Assembly (NCBI GenBank): GCA_009823505.1
Contig: VZQC01012261.1
Location: forward strand, 1,231,819-1,295,818
Direction of reading: 5' to 3'
DNA: 64,000 nt
From: Rhizomys pruinosus
Taxonomy: Eukaryota; Chordata; Mammalia; Rodentia; Spalacidae
Each line of letters opens with the position of its first letter. Position 1 is the stretch's first letter. Position numbers and translations under genes: made by a program. The notes under the pieces were generated by a model. It was not told the DNA's origin. It saw only the letters and a list, made by a program, of their open reading frames with translations, and made no database searches. Shown here one piece after another: positions 1-9,896 of the stretch.

Positions 1-252
1 AGAAGGACCCCGAAATGGGGAAGAGGCACTGCTTATATAGCAGTCTAGAGGGTTCGTGTATGCTCTGGATAGGTGCACTGTCCCGATGCCTCATTTGCAT
101 GTTAAAGGCGGGAGCTTAGGGACTAGTAGTCATGCGCAGTTTCTCCAATGCAAAGGCAACGGCGGGAAACGGCTTGTAGTGACTCAGGAAGTCGGCGCCA
201 TTTTTAAGGTGTGGTCGCGAGCGACACAGCACACTCGTGCAGGCTACCAACA
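1..252 (-). mobile_element. 3' LTR (partial) of a class II endogenous retrovirus
   Basis: Read on the minus strand, the LTR begins TGTTGGTAGCC at 252, directly after a polypurine tract, and runs off the left edge of the window. It carries a TATATAAG box (32-39), an octamer-type ATGCAAAT (93-100), a YY1-type AAAATGGCGCC (194-204) and an AP-1-type site TGACTCAG at 180-187. The U3 start and the tract in front of it resemble those of intracisternal A-particle and other beta-type (ERVK) elements. U5 and the flanking host sequence lie outside the window, so target duplication and age cannot be read. Confidence 0.8.
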
Positions 253-266
253 GTTCCCCCTTATCT
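253..266 (-). promoter_or_regulatory. Retroviral polypurine tract (plus-strand primer)
   Basis: The minus strand reads AGATAAGGGGGAAC immediately before the LTR start TGTTGG. This is the expected position and composition of the primer for plus-strand DNA synthesis during reverse transcription. Confidence 0.8.
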
Positions 267-285
267 ATTATATGGCTGGGAGAAT

Positions 286-487
286 GTCTGTCTTAGGTTG
301 CCACTGTAGAGGTATTCCTTACCCGTCATGGGGACAGCAAACAGCTTATTAATTGGTGATTTCTCGCAGCGTCCCGCGAGCCCAACCAACAGAGTTTCGC
401 AGCGTCCCACGAGCCTCTGCTAGTACAGGTGCCGGTTTGCTCCCTGTCTTAGGTTGGTAATACTTGCAGTAGGCTTTACCCGTCATT
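286..487 (-). promoter_or_regulatory. CTE-like RNA export element between env and 3' LTR
   Basis: In minus-strand order the RNA has GACGGGTAA (484-476), CAACCTAAGACAG (456-444), an apical segment, then again GACGGGTAA (327-319) and CAACCTAAGACAG (300-288). This is the two-loop arrangement of the constitutive transport element of type D simian retroviruses, which binds the cellular export receptor NXF1/TAP so that unspliced RNA leaves the nucleus without a Rev protein. The segments between the loops can pair: GCC, ACTG and GTATT on one arm with GGC, CAGT and AATAC on the other. An inner AGCAAAC/GTTTGCT stem also forms. The apex holds a duplicated GC-rich module (360-382 and 395-415), an expansion compared with the simian element. 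CTE-related elements are known in mouse IAPs, so the family has precedent in rodents. Activity is inferred. Confidence 0.8.
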
Positions 488-489
488 GA

Positions 490-687
490 CTACTTCTCCA
501 GCATGGAAAGCCATATGTTAGGGGATGAGCCTACCTCTAATGCTGCAAGAGCCTGTGCAATGACTACTTTATCCCGCTGATGTTGGGTGCGGAACCGGCA
601 CATAATCCAGAGCATAACTACAATCCCTCCACAAAGCAAAAGGCCAAACCCTGCTACCCCCGCCCATTCTTTAAAATGTGAGGCGGC
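490..687 (-). pseudogene. Env transmembrane-subunit C-terminus of the endogenous retrovirus
   Basis: An open minus-strand frame of 65 codons ends in TAG at 490-492 and enters the N gap at 687. It contains a hydrophobic run of about 20 residues (598-657), then a basic boundary (CRFR) and a polar tail of about 35 residues. This is the expected membrane anchor and cytoplasmic tail of a retroviral Env TM subunit, placed correctly just upstream of the export element and LTR. No stop or frameshift is seen in the visible part. The remainder of env is lost in the gap and does not obviously resume after it, so I treat it as a partial copy. Confidence 0.75.
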
Positions 688-943
688 NNNNNNNNNNNNN
701 NNNNNNNNNNNNNNNNNNNNNNNNNNNNNNNNNNNNNNNNNNNNNNNNNNNNNNNNNNNNNNNNNNNNNNNNNNNNNNNNNNNNNNNNNNNNNNNNNNNN
801 NNNNNNNNNNNNNNNNNNNNNNNNNNNNNNNNNNNNNNNNNNNNNNNNNNNNNNNNNNNNNNNNNNNNNNNNNNNNNNNNNNNNNNNNNNNNNNNNNNNN
901 NNNNNNNNNNNNNNNNNNNNNNNNNNNNNNNNNNNNNNNNNNN
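688..943. other. Assembly gap (256 N)
   Basis: This is a run of N between the Env tail and unrelated-looking sequence. The left end of the gap is retroviral and the right end is not recognised, so the gap either hides the 5' part of the provirus or a truncation point. The true length is unknown. Confidence 0.95.
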
Positions 944-1774
944 TGATCTACAGTGTATCAGAGCTCTTTTTAGAGAGAAGAGTACTTCCAAAAAAAAGTT
1001 TAAGAATCCTCACCAAGCAGGATTTGGCACCAGGTCTTTTTCCACCCCTCTTAAGCCATCTGCCTCCTCATCTTCTTTACTGGACGCCTGGAGGCTTTGA
1101 CACCTCAAGGTGCCAAAACAGTCCCTGGGGATTCCTTAGGCCTCCCTTGTGCCCATGCTCCCTATGCCTGGAAGACTTGAAATTTCCCCATTTCTGCTCG
1201 GCTAGAATCTTATTTCTGAGTCAATTTTGTACCTTTTTTTAAAGAAATTCTACATGTTTTTTTATCGCTAATGTTCTTTTTCCAGTGTCCTTTCTTGTTT
1301 TGAAGAGCAGTCTATTTCTTTCCATCTGCTTAAAGGATTTCACCATTTCATTCTTCCTTTGGGAGCTGCATTTTCTCGGGATCAGTCCTCCCCAGGACAT
1401 GCTCCTCCAATGAAGTGGCTTCTCTCTGCTCCTGGTCTTTGTGCTGATGTGCACCCCTTCCATTCTTTCAGCATTCTGAAATATAGAGACCAAGGCACGT
1501 TACTTTGCAGCACTTCCCAAGCTCAGCTCGTTTCAGTTAGAAAAATCAAGTGATCTCAGCTTGCCTTTGTTGCTCTGCTAGCTTGAAGAGGAGAGTGTTG
1601 CAAGTGTCAAGTGTAAGAGAGTCCAAAAATTGTAGAAAAAGAAGACAAGGCAAGAAAAAGCTAAAAAGGAGACAAAGAGGATAAAAAAGTTCTATCAAAA
1701 ACTATATTCTTAACTATTTAGTAATATTCAAAGGTAAATATATTCATTGGGTTACTTATTATTTAAGAATTCCA
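944..1774. other. Unassigned sequence right of the gap
   Basis: I do not recognise this stretch. It has scattered short frames only, the longest a basic 84-codon minus-strand frame at 1239-1493 with no family resemblance I can see. It could be an internal region of the same endogenous retrovirus or plain host DNA. An A-rich purine segment lies at 1620-1690. Confidence 0.4.
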
Positions 1775-2007
1775 GGGGCTGGAGAGATGGCCTAGCGGTT
1801 AAGAGCGCCGACCGCTCTTACAGAGGACCCGGGTTCAATCCCCAGCACCCACATGGCGGCCGAGAACCGTCTGAAACTCCAGTTCCAGGGGAATCCGAGA
1901 CCCTCTTCTGACCTCCGCGGCATCGCACGACACGGGTGCACACACCTGCACGCAGACAGTACATTCATACACATACCGAAATAAATAAAAAATTAAAAAA
2001 AAAAAAA
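1775..2007 (+). mobile_element. B2 SINE
   Basis: A full-length B2 starts GGGGCTGGAGAGATGG, has a B box GGTTCAATCCC (1832-1842), and ends in an A-rich tail with AATAAA repeats. No clear target duplication is seen. Confidence 0.95.
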
Positions 2008-3395
2008 GAGTGAAAAGTGGGGGTTGAACATGACCAGAAGGAGACACAGAAGAAATAATAGAATCAGCAAACGTCCTGTAAGCACAGGAAGGTCTGGAGA
2101 ACAGAGTGCAGGTTGGGAAGTAGATGATAGGCAGAAAGTCCCACCTCTCTTCTGCTGTCATGAGAAAGATGGGAGTAAGCAAGGTGGCGGGTGGGGGTGG
2201 GGATTTCTGATCTCTGAAATAGGTGGCATTTTATATTCCTTGCCTTCCTATAGGAGGCCCCAGGGACCAGGAGGGCCTCTGTATGAGTCAGCTTTGAAAC
2301 AGAGCTAGAGAGGACTTGTATAAAACTATAAGTCACTCTGAGCTTCCGCCTGGGTTTGAAACCTTTGCATTTGTGGAAGCTCTATCTGCACAGCTGTAAG
2401 ATTTTTCTTGAGCAGGACCAGCAGCTGGGGCCTGGTGAGCGCCCTGTGCCATGCTATGTGGCACAAGCTGTTTGGGCAGCACCTGTTCTGAGCAGATCAG
2501 TCTTTCATCTGGCTTCTCTTGGACAGCCCTCAATTCATGACCATTCAAAAGCCAGAACTAAACAAATTTGCAATGCCAGGTCTATCTTCAAATTAGCCAT
2601 TTAAGAAAAATTCCAAAGTCAGGAATATAAAATACTCATTGGGATAGACAGGGACACAGGTACAGGCTTTTTGAAACTGTTTCATGACTGACATAGCTTG
2701 AATGTTACTTGCACTATTCCTGTGTATACAATGTGGCGGCTACTGCCTCTGACTCAATTAGAGATGTCATTTAAAACTCAAGCACAAATCTTCTCTGGGA
2801 ATGCAGTTGTAACACTGTGCTGTTACATTCATAGCATCCACTTTAAGAGGACACAAACTAGCAGAGCACGTTTTTACTCCAAGCACATAAAACAGAGGAT
2901 GTAATCCAAAGAGCATTTGGCATGGGTCCAGAAGGTCATCTGGATTGTTCCATTACTGGCTGCTATAATTTCAAGTCCACTTCTAATCCATGCCCATTGC
3001 TTCATAACTGACAACTTCAAAGGTTTACCAAGATGGTACAAGAATGCTCATCATTACTTTGTAATGTGCTTCCCTAGGAGAAATTTTTGACATTTAGGAT
3101 AACAAAACAAGATAATAAAGACCATTTTCACAAAGGTCCCTCTCTCCATTTCTCACCAACAGCATCAACTGACAGAGGAAATACTTAATGATGATGTCAG
3201 CAGAAGACACTTTGATAGTTCTTAGTTTCTGCTCTAATCAGTAGTAATTTATATAATAGAGGAAGGATTGAATACTTTTCTTAAATTTTCAAACTTCACA
3301 TGGGACTTCTGATATGAAAATGATTTTGTCAGGTGGAAAGACATTTAAGAAGAAATGAGATAAACAATCTTATAGTTGCAAGAATCCAGAAATTC
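2008..3395. other. Unique intergenic sequence
   Basis: I see no convincing exon, RNA gene or repeat here. The frames at 2024-2308 and 2356-2604 have no recognisable composition or splice context. Confidence 0.4.
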
Positions 3396-3548
3396 TCTAG
3401 CAAGGCATGGTGGCTTCATTTGTAATCCTAGCACTTGGGAAGTTGAGGCAGGGTTGCTGGGAATTCAAAAAGCCAGCATGGGCTACATAGTGAGAGTACT
3501 GGTCCAACCTGGGTTACAGTATAAGACCCTACCTCAAAAGAAAACAAA
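3396..3548 (+). mobile_element. Old B1-like SINE
   Basis: A diverged copy with the B1 order: GGCATGGTGGC, then TAATCCTAGCACTTGGGA, then CATGGGCTACATAGTGAGA, then an A-rich tail. Confidence 0.8.
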
Positions 3549-3755
3549 CAGAATCAGAAATTCTCTTTTGAAATATTTTGTTACTCCAAATTTTAGGCAT
3601 AAGGCATTAATCATGTCATTGAATTATATCAATTATTGTCATAATTTCTCTGACATCTTCAAAATGTTTAACAAATAAAACCTTGTAAATTATAAGACAC
3701 CCTGAGACCTGAGGCCATATTGTCATTGCCTTTTCTTTTTGTTGCTGTTGTCTTG

Positions 3756-3897
3756 TTTTGAGACAGCATCTCATTCTGCAGTCCAGGTTGGCTTGGAAAC
3801 CACTATGTACCCCAGGCTGGCCTTACCTTCCCAGGCCAAATCTCCTGCATTAGTCTCCTGAGTGTTGGAATTATAGATGTGAGCCACCACCTTGATT
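3756..3897 (-). mobile_element. Old B1-like SINE
   Basis: A diverged antisense B1: TTTTGAGACAGCATCTC, CCCAGGCTGGCCTTAC, GTGTTGGAATTATAGATGTG. Confidence 0.75.
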
Positions 3898-3989
3898 TCC
3901 TTGGCTTGGAGTGAGGGAAAGCCAGGGGATGGAATGTTAATGAAGCCTAGGTAAACGAGGTGGACATCACCTCTTGGAGAAGTGAAGAA

Positions 3990-4000
3990 CTAATAATAAT

Positions 4001-4034
<34 letters not shown>

Positions 4035-4037
4035 TAG
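3990..4037. repeat. (TTA)n microsatellite
   Basis: TAATAATTTATCATTATC grades into pure TTA repeats at the T-rich end of the next B1, so it probably grew from that B1 tail. Confidence 0.85.
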
Positions 4038-4150
4038 GTCTTTTTGAGACAGGATCTCCTTGTAGACCAGGCTGGTCTTGAACTCACAGAGATATGCCTG
4101 CCTCTGCCTCCCAAGCGCTGGGATTAAAGGCGTGCACCAACATGCCCTGC
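4038..4150 (-). mobile_element. B1 SINE
   Basis: A 5'-trimmed antisense B1. Copies of TAATAATTTA on both sides (about 3992 and 4151) look like a target-site duplication. Confidence 0.9.
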
Positions 4151-4977
4151 TAATAATTTATTCTTAAAGACCAGGATGTACTTTTATAAAACTCAGTACT
4201 TTTTCACCCACATCCATACAGGAATCAAAGTTAATTTCTAATCATACGTCTGCTTTATGCTTCTATTTTTGTTTTCCCCTGTATTGTACCCACTTCATTG
4301 CATTATTTTGACTCCTAGGTCCACCTAGATATCCTTATAGATTAAACTCGGATAATTATTTCATTTTGATGGAACCAGGGCGCATTGACATAATGCAGAA
4401 ACAGGCTGTAGGACCCCCGAAGGTCAGTTTAGCTGCTTTCAAGTGGTCTGAATTCCAGAGAACTCTGAAGAGTTGTGTCACTAACTGCAGCATATTTAAA
4501 TTACTTGTTGGAGTTGTTTTGGTGGCGGTTTCTGAGAGAGCGATGGAAAATGTCAGGAAACGGGAGGAATATGGCACAGCTCCTCCTCGCCTTTGGTGAA
4601 GAACGCAGAGGGGAAAGCTCAGATGTACCGGCCTGGGGCCAGGCTGTCAGGTCGGGGAGGGGGCAGGGACAAGGAAGGCGCGCTCCAGGAAGGCGCTGGC
4701 TCTGGCTGTCCCGGGAGGGAGGGCCGGGAGGAAGGGCGGGAGGAGGGAGCGAGGGAAAGTGGGGACTGAGAAGCGGGAGGAGCGCAGAGACTGGCCTTGC
4801 CGCCCCTGGCTGCCCAGCATCCCACCCCGCGTGCATCCTGCCCCGTGTGCGTCCCGCCCCGCGTGCGGGGCCTCCTGGGGCACGACCCACCCATGTCCCA
4901 CCTGCAGCAGGTCCCAAGTCCCCAGCAGCGGTTCGGCGTCTGGCCGCTCGTGTCCTGGGAAGTGTGAGTGGCGGGCC

Positions 4978-5037
4978 ATGAGGGACTGACAGTGCTGAGC
5001 CTGCGGGGCGGGCGCTATGAGGACGGATCTAAAATGA
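4978..5037 (+). promoter_or_regulatory. Two short uORFs ahead of the main ATG
   Basis: The first is ATG AGG GAC TGA (4978-4989). The second is six codons from ATG at 5017 to TGA at 5035-5037, and that stop overlaps the main start as ATGA. Such an overlap suits termination followed by reinitiation. Both depend on the transcription start lying upstream of 4978. Confidence 0.5.
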
Positions 5038-5157
5038 CCAGCAAACCGGCAGCTCTGTACACGCCGCTCAGGAGGTCGATCAGCGAGCAGTTGCGGGACT
5101 CGACCGCCAGAGCCTGGGATCTGCTGTGGAGAAACCTCCGGGAGAGAAGGCTGGCAG
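5034..5157 (+). CDS. Dlc1: Candidate first coding exon, DLC1-like alternative N-terminus
   Basis: The ATG at 5034 (A at -3) opens 41 codons plus one base before a consensus donor G|GTCAGT at 5157/5158. There is an in-frame stop upstream at 4965-4967, so this is the first ATG of the frame. The peptide begins MTSKPAALYTPLRRS and ends NLRERRLA. It is basic, with a probable amphipathic helix around AWDLLWRNLRER, and has no signal peptide. From memory it resembles an alternative N-terminus of DLC1 (ARHGAP7), a SAM-RhoGAP-START protein that switches off RhoA at focal adhesions. The exon ends in phase 1, as expected if the next exon starts with AG to complete a Glu before the SAM domain. No downstream exon lies in the window, which would require an intron of more than 58 kb. 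The existence of a first exon is better supported than the gene name. Confidence 0.5.
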
Positions 5158-5340
5158 GTCAGTGTCCGTGGGGCTGGGGCGCGGGTTCGGGACCCAGCCC
5201 AGGCGGGGCGCAGACCCTCCTGGCAGCAGCCGAGCGCTGACAGCCGATCTCAGCTCGGGCTCCACGTGTACAGGCGCACGCGGAGGGAGCGCGGGTCGGT
5301 ATGGGCAGAGTCCTTCTGGTTGGCCGCTTCCCCTGAGCGG

Positions 5341-6087
5341 ACCCTGTTCTGCCGCCTTCATCCCACTAGGGTGAACAAGTACTCAAAAGACCATCAGAGA
5401 GGGCTCCCCTCTCCCAGCTTCGGCTTTTCCATATGCTTAGCCCACTGAGCGTTTGAGAAGAGAAAGCAACGCAACACAAGGAAAGAGCACTGGGTAGCCC
5501 AAAGTTTGGGGTAGAGGGAGAGAACTTGGAGGGAGACAGGTGAACAGCTGGTTAAAGTAACCAGCCGCCTACAACCCTGAGCGGCTGAGAATCAGATGTG
5601 TTCATACTGCAAAAGAACTCCTCTTTAGGAACCCATTGCCCCTGGATCAAAGGAAGAGAGCCTGTGATTATTCTGAGCCAGGGGCTGCTTAGGAAGTCTT
5701 GCTTAGACGGGAAGGCCAGGTCCTCTCCTTCATTCCACCCCAGCCTATGTGCTGTGGTCTCAGTTCTGTGTCACCTCTGTGGAATCATCTTCTCCTCGGT
5801 TAGGCACTACTGGGAACCTTATGTCCCTGCAGTCACTTCATTACACCTGCCTTACAAGGGAATGTGGCGGTTCCACAACAAGGTTCTCCCGGCCATGGAG
5901 AGTTAAGACCCAGTGGGATTTGCTGGAAGATGCTTCAGAATCTAGGGAGAAGTGTAATTGCGGGGGATTTCTGAGGTGATCATGAATTGTCAATGAATCC
6001 TGTCAGCAGTGGAGATCTGCTGGGGGCAAAGAGAATCCTGGGGGAAAAGATAGAAGCCTGGGAGAAAGTAAAGGAAGCCACAGGTGA
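5341..6087. other. Putative intron 1, no feature recognised
   Basis: Moderately GC-rich sequence follows the island. Open frames at 5598-5906 and 5749-5979 have no recognisable domain or splice context. Confidence 0.4.
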
Positions 6088-6269
6088 ATTAGATGCCGCA
6101 GATAGAGCTGACCATTAGATGCCGCAGATAGAGCTGACCATTAGATGCCGCAGATAGAGCTGACCATTAGATGCCGCAGATAGAGCTGACCATTAGATGC
6201 CGCAGATAGATCTGACCATTAGATGCCGCAGATAGAGCTGACCATTAGATGCTGCAGATAGAGCTGACC
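6088..6269. repeat. 26-bp minisatellite, seven units
   Basis: Seven head-to-tail units start at 6088, 6114, 6140, 6166, 6192, 6218 and 6244. Each reads ATTAGATGCCGCAG followed by ATAGAGCTGACC. Only two substitutions are seen (TAGATCT in unit 5, GCTGCAG in unit 7). There are no spacers, so it is not a CRISPR-like array. Confidence 0.97.
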
Positions 6270-7673
6270 TTTTTTGGGCTCCACCTCCTTTCCTATTTAA
6301 CCTGGAGAACAAATCATTTGCTTAGGTTCTGCCCTTAGAGCCATGCAGCCCATCTCACCAACAGCCCAACAGCATTCTAGATTAGCCTGGTCCCAGCCCA
6401 GACCACCTTGAACACACTGTCCTCATCCAGCTGACTAAGCCAGAAGGCATCACGGATGAGTCCAGCACTCAATGCAGTGAGCATTAGAATGTTTACTCGT
6501 GCTTGCTCTCCAGCACAGTGGCTCCATTTAGTAAGCACCCAAGAAATAAACAGACTTTTCAGTCTGGACCCAGAAATAAATTGTGGTCACCGAGTTGTTT
6601 TGACTGTTGATTTTTAAGACCTGTAGGCACATTGTAGACTTCAATTAATGACAAATAATAACCCCCCTTGTTATCATGCTAAATTGTATAATCTGATAAT
6701 GGATGCTTTTAGAGAAATTTTTGTGGACCAGTAAACCCTTGTAGTTTCATAACTTAAGAATGCTTACTGCAAATGTCTCTTTCATAGTGTCTGTGATCTA
6801 AGTTTAAGTTTGCTAAATCAATGGACCCTCAGGAAATAAGGCTCTCCAGGAGGCCTGCCAAAGCTGCGTTGGTTTTTTTATAGCTGAGACCAAAGACAAC
6901 TGCAGCCCTTTTTTCAAAAAGAGATCTTGGAAGGAAGAGAGTATGATGTAAAGACTGAAAACCACTAAGATTGTTCAGGAAAGCCATGCATTCACACGCA
7001 TCCTAGACATTGCAGTTGAAGCAGCGGGAGCGGGGGAGGCTTTCGTTCTGGAAGATGAAAACTATTGGTAGAGATTTTTAAGACTGTGAACATATAAAAA
7101 TCCAAGGCTAATGGCGGGTTCAGAATGCTAAGTAGTAGAGTTCACTCAGAGCAGTGCAATTATTTTTTAAATAGTGGTATGAGGTTTTAAAATGTTTAAT
7201 CAGAATATTAATATCTGCTTACCCATAATCCGCTCACCGCTCTGCTAACAGTGGATGCCAGCAGGTTAGTCAACTGGGACCAAACAATCCTCTGCAAGGC
7301 AGACTTCAGCTTCTGCTGCTCGGAGAGCTGGGCTGTTTGCCACAAAATTAAGCCAGCTCCATGAAGGAGTTTTAGATGCAAATTGATTTTCTTGCTAAAG
7401 TAGCTAAAATATAGAACTTTGGCCACAAGAGACTGAAATACTTGTTATTAATGTTGGCATCAATTCTAGGTGACAGTGTTCCTCATTTGTACAAGTCTTC
7501 TTTATATGATTCAGTTCATGATATCAGAATAACCACCTAAATAAATGAGTCCCTGGAGAACATCTGCTCTGGTAAGGGGCACCATGGGATTGCTGTCTCT
7601 TTTGTTTGTTTTTGCTGTTATTTTGTTTCCTTTTTTGTATCAAAAGTTTTATGCTGGCTTGTCTTTAACTTGT
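6270..7673. other. Unassigned sequence
   Basis: No exon was recognised. The part at 6300-6600 has AATAAA motifs (6544 and 6573 region) and could be a worn LTR, but I cannot place it in a family. Confidence 0.35.
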
Positions 7674-7686
7674 TTAAACTTTTCTT

Positions 7687-7832
7687 TTCTTTTTTCAAAG
7701 ACAGGGGCTCCCTATAGCCCCAGCTGACCAGGAACTCACTCTGTAGACCAGGCTGGCCTTGAACTCACAGAGATCCGCTTGCCTCTGCCTCCCAAGTGCT
7801 GGGATTAAAGGCGTGTGCCACCATGCCCGGCT
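7687..7832 (-). mobile_element. B1 SINE
   Basis: A full antisense B1 flanked by TTAAACTTTTCTT at about 7674 and 7832, a clear target duplication. Confidence 0.95.
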
Positions 7833-7845
7833 TAAACTTTTCTTA

Positions 7846-8497
7846 CTTGATTAAGTAGAACAGTGTTCAAAGTGCTTTCTAATGGACTCATGTTTGTTGT
7901 CCAGAGTATCCTCAAGGTACTTGAATCTATCTTCTGTTTTTTTATATCCCAAGGAAGGAAATCTATATTCTAACTCAGTCTTCTCCTCATGAAAGGATGT
8001 TTAGTCAACTCCACAGAAAAGCAAAAAGAAATACAACTAAATCTGACCACATCGAAGCCTTCGAACTTCTGTGCTGTGGGATCAGATAATACAATTAGAA
8101 AAACATGTTTCTTTGTGCACATAATAAACGCCATTGTAACACCAACTTGAGAGGATGAGGCTGATCCCAGGGAGCTATTGTCAAAGAGGAGGCGGTGTTG
8201 GGAGCCCACTTGCTAGGCTTTCCAATTCTATGATAGCTGCTGAATGAACTCCCACGAGATACTGGCATTCTTGCCAATACATGCTTCTTATTTTCTCAAT
8301 ATTCTAATCCTCATGAAGCCAGCAAGAGTCTCTCTTACCTGTCATCTCATCATTCATTATTGCAATGGTAGTTATTTATTTTTAAAGTGATAAAGTTGGT
8401 GAGTTCAAAGCAGAATTCAAATTCAGTTCATCAAATGTTAGACGACATCTGTGCTCATTTCCTAGGCTTTGAGAAAACATGTGAACACCCTAAGACC
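7846..8497. other. Unique sequence
   Basis: Nothing recognised. Minus-strand frames at 7970-8277 lack splice or homology support. Confidence 0.4.
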
Positions 8498-8737
8498 TTT
8501 TTTTTTTTTTTTATTTCTGTATGTGTATGAATGTACTGTCTGCATGCAGGTTTGTGCAACCGTGTTGTGCAATGCCGTGGAGGTCAGAAGAGGGTGTCGG
8601 ATTCCCCTGGAACTGGAGTTATCCTGGAATTGGAGTTTCAGACGGTTCTCGGCCGCCATGTGGGTGCTGGGGATCAAACCCCGGTCCTCTGTAAGAGCAG
8701 TCAGCACTCTTAACCGCTAGGCCATCTCTCCAGACCC
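8498..8737 (-). mobile_element. B2 SINE with duplicated internal module
   Basis: An antisense B2 from a T tract to GCCATCTCTCCAG. The CTGGAACTGGAG module occurs twice (also as CTGGAATTGGAG), as in the copy at 12851. Confidence 0.95.
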
Positions 8738-8738
8738 T

Positions 8739-9718
8739 CTATCATTGTACTTAGACTTAGTAAGAGTAACAAAGGGAACCTGAAAAAACCTCCTCTTTCT
8801 CCTCTCCTGGACTAATAAGGATAGCCCGATGCATCTGAAATAGCTTGTCTTCAGGTTATTAGTATTTGAGCTTACAGAAATTCAAATCAAATCACAATCA
8901 TACATCGTGCTTATTGGGGCTCATAGGTATATCACCCCATCCACTATTAAAAGTAAGGGCTGAAGAATGAGATGCTGTTGTAAATGCTGATAAACTGCAG
9001 GCTTCTTCCAGATATGTGAGTGACATAGTTCTCTCATCAGCTGCTACTAGTGACAAATCTAAATCTTACAGCATCATTAAATTCTTTAGGCAAAAGCCTG
9101 ATGTGGCCTTCTGGCTCTCCTGGGCAGTTTGAGCTACTTTTCAAGTGTTAATGTTTGAGAAAAATCCAAAGGAGTCTTCTAAAGCTTCCTGCTCCTTCAT
9201 TTGAAAACTCTACTCCATTTTAATGGAAAGTTAATCAGTATGTTTGATTCCTTTATACTCACATAACAGTATTTAGGTAACTTGTAAGTTAATTGATGTC
9301 CAAGTCTTTGATCTTTTTTAATAGTCTCATTTTAAATCATTTCTCTGAGCTACAGGAAGTTATATTACTGCCAAGAATAAAACTTAAAACTGAAAAGTTT
9401 TGTTAGAAACATTAATTCCACCAAATTTAAGTGGGTTTTTGTCATGTTAAAACAGGTTCATTGGTTCTCAAAGTCAAGGGTAGCATTCTGTAATGTGATG
9501 TAAACACAGATTGGGACTTTAATGCAAAGCAGGATGGAGAATAAAACATGGGCCATAAAAACGTTTCTTATTAACTCTAAATGTGTTCCATGACATCACA
9601 AGTTCAGGACGGCACTAGCCCATCCTTTTCATGTCTCATAGCTTTTCTTTTTTACTGTCACTTTAGTATGAAGAGTTGGCCCTGCTACCCTGCCAGAGTT
9701 TTGTTGTTCCTGCTACAG
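8739..9718. other. AT-rich unique sequence
   Basis: No gene or repeat recognised. Confidence 0.4.
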
Positions 9719-9734
9719 CAAAGACTGCATTGAA

Positions 9735-9896
9735 GCTGGGTGTGGTGGTGCACGCCTTTAATCCTAGCTCTTGGGAGGCAGAGGCAGGCGGATCTTTGTG
9801 AGTTCAAAGCCAGCCTGGTCTACAGAGTGACTTCCAGGACAGCTGGGGCTACAGGGAGACCCTGTCTCAAAAAAGACCAAAAAAAAAAAAAAAAAA
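9735..9896 (+). mobile_element. B1 SINE
   Basis: An intact B1 with a long A tail. AAAGACTGCATTGA stands on both sides (about 9720 and 9892), a perfect target duplication that indicates a recent insertion. Confidence 0.97.

Larger units (their letters stand above)
4630..5340. promoter_or_regulatory. CpG island / candidate promoter
   Basis: This GC- and CpG-rich block stands out from the AT-rich surroundings. It contains GC boxes at 4734-4740, 4853-4860 and 5005-5014 and no TATA box. It surrounds the candidate first exon at 5034. A plus-strand start site somewhere in 4700-5010 is inferred. A bidirectional promoter cannot be excluded. Confidence 0.75.

Noticed and set aside
1239..1493. 84-codon basic minus-strand frame next to the gap, considered as retroviral gag or pol
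   Set aside because: No gag, protease, reverse transcriptase or integrase motif could be seen; left unassigned.
4501..4989. Long Pro/Gly/Arg-rich frames on both strands
   Set aside because: They result from the base composition of the CpG island; only the frame at 5034 has a start, phase and donor that fit an exon.
6088..6269. Possible CRISPR-like array
   Set aside because: Units are contiguous with no spacers, and the setting is a rodent nuclear genome; it is a minisatellite.
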